From positions 1-23,501 of the forward strand of contig CAZJKV010000023.1 of the NCBI GenBank assembly GCA_964546765.1: 23,501 nucleotides of DNA. Direction: 5' to 3'. Positions 22,788-23,501 of the stretch are shown here, piece after piece. The notes beneath the pieces are model-generated. The model was not told where the DNA came from, ran no database searches, and worked only from the letters and a program-made list of their open reading frames with translations. Position numbers and translations under genes: made by a program. Origin of the DNA: JAITWN01 sp964546765 (GTDB lineage: Bacteria > Pseudomonadota > Gammaproteobacteria > SZUA-140). Within the stretch, counting starts at the first letter, position 1, and the number at the start of each line of letters is the position of its first letter.

Positions 22788-23501
22788 TCAATTCGGTACG
22801 ATGATCGCGACATAATGCGCGCCGGCGCCACTAGCGCCTGCGGCGCTATTGCCGCCGAGCGTGATCGTGCCGGCGCTGAACGCGCGGCTGTACAGCCTGA
22901 GGCTCGGCGACAGCGGATCGTCGGTCCCCACGGCCTGGCCGGTATCGGTGTAGGCGCTCATCCAGTTCGGGCGCGCGCTCGCGCCGCCGTCATAGGCGAT
23001 ATAGACCGTGACCGGGCGGTCGACCCCGAAGCTGACGTAACTCGCCGAGGAATTCCCCACGTCGTCGTTCGCGGTCATGAGCCAGACGCCACCGTGCAGC
23101 AACGGCGGGATCGCGGTCAGCGTGAAGTCCCGGTCGACGTAATAGGTATTGCCGACCTCGAGCAGATTCTGCTTGAGATAGGGCGCGCTGGTCGAGCGAG
23201 TCAGGTTGTCCAGCAGGAACGGCAGCGCGACCGGGGCGCCCGGGTTCAGCGCGTTGTGCCACAGGTGGGCGATCGCGACATGGCCCAGCGCGTTCGGATG
23301 CAGTGGATCCGCATACAGGCTGAAGCGGTTCTCGGAAGCGCTCAGGAACCAGGAGAACAGGTCAGGTCCCAGGTCATGTCCGCCCAGCTCGTTCACGATG
23401 ACGGCGTTGTATCCCTGGATGACGGCATTGTGCGTCCCCGCGGCCAGCGGATCTGCATACGGCGTCGCGCCGGCATCCGCCCCGAACACCGGCGGGATGC
23501 G
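22788..23501 (-). CDS. SGNH/GDSL-type hydrolase, C-terminal part (5' partial)
   Basis: The minus-strand frame is open from the right edge to TGA/TAA-type stop at 22788, giving 237 visible residues. The N-terminal catalytic Ser block lies outside the window. The visible YADPLHPNALGHVAIAHLWH carries the Asp-x-x-His pair of SGNH block V. After it comes an about 140-residue beta-rich module (YYVDRDFTLTAIPPLLHGG, SFGVDRPVTVYIAYDGGASA, GTITLGGNSAAGASGAG) ending VAIIVPN. Similar modules occur at the ends of secreted enzymes and may bind a polymer or the cell surface, but I cannot name it with certainty. Likely an exported esterase or lipase. Confidence 0.72.
   Translation of the reverse strand, partial: RIPPVFGADAGATPYADPLAAGTHNAVIQGYNAVIVNELGGHDLGPDLFSWFLSASENRFSLYADPLHPNALGHVAIAHLWHNALNPGAPVALPFLLDNLTRSTSAPYLKQNLLEVGNTYYVDRDFTLTAIPPLLHGGVWLMTANDDVGNSSASYVSFGVDRPVTVYIAYDGGASARPNWMSAYTDTGQAVGTDDPLSPSLRLYSRAFSAGTITLGGNSAAGASGAGAHYVAIIVPN

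Overview
The window is GC-rich bacterial chromosome. It fits an autotrophic proteobacterium, most likely a gammaproteobacterial sulfur- or ammonia-oxidiser type. The main evidence is a complete red-type (form IC-like) RuBisCO locus with the order cbbR <- / -> cbbL-cbbS-cbbX. The lineage is inferred from gene content only. No rRNA, tRNA, CRISPR array or insertion sequence was seen.

Layout. 1-550 (-): 3'-truncated Ada-like gene (AraC helix-turn-helix plus the start of an alkylguanine methyltransferase domain). 608-1942 (-): exported AstE/AspA-type zinc amidohydrolase, followed by a possible 30-codon ORF. 2095-3042 (-): cbbR, with a perfect dyad in the divergent promoter region. 3228-6591 (+): cbbL, cbbS, a strong GNRA-tetraloop hairpin, cbbX and an unrecognised 118-119-residue protein that may belong to the carbon-fixation operon. 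6598-9248 (-): fatty-acid hydroxylase-type membrane protein (5' end possibly frameshifted), YdjM-type membrane protein and a TetR regulator. 9367-12573 (+): ABC ATPase, ABC-2 permease and a DASS/SLC13 anion symporter, divergent from tetR across two palindromes. 12693-14584 (+): two paralogous Crp/Fnr-like regulators, with a predicted minus-strand small RNA between them. 14639-17079 (-): envelope-stress cluster (small ORF, DUF4398 lipoprotein, DUF4398-OmpA lipoprotein, double-BON lipoprotein, CsbD protein), with a divergent DUF3309 peptide. 17402-18317 (+): decayed, truncated polyisoprenyl-phosphate hexose-phosphate transferase. 18332-20011 (-): histone-deacetylase-family enzyme and an ODP-type metallo-beta-lactamase-fold protein. 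20037-22712 (+): Pat-like acyl-CoA synthetase/GNAT fusion. 22788-23501 (-): partial secreted SGNH hydrolase.

How the parts work together. CbbR should control CO2 fixation by CbbLS, with CbbX as the AAA+ activase that removes inhibitory sugar phosphates. The TetR/ABC/DASS block looks like a regulated export and anion-uptake unit. The Pat-like acetyltransferase and the deacetylase-family gene sit head to head with only 25 bp between their starts, which suggests a reversible protein-acylation pair. The 12.6-18.3 kb block appears by eye to be less GC-rich than its flanks and carries regulators, envelope-stress genes and a pseudogene, so it may be an accessory segment. The most novel-looking element is the C-rich-loop small RNA at about 13482-13592.
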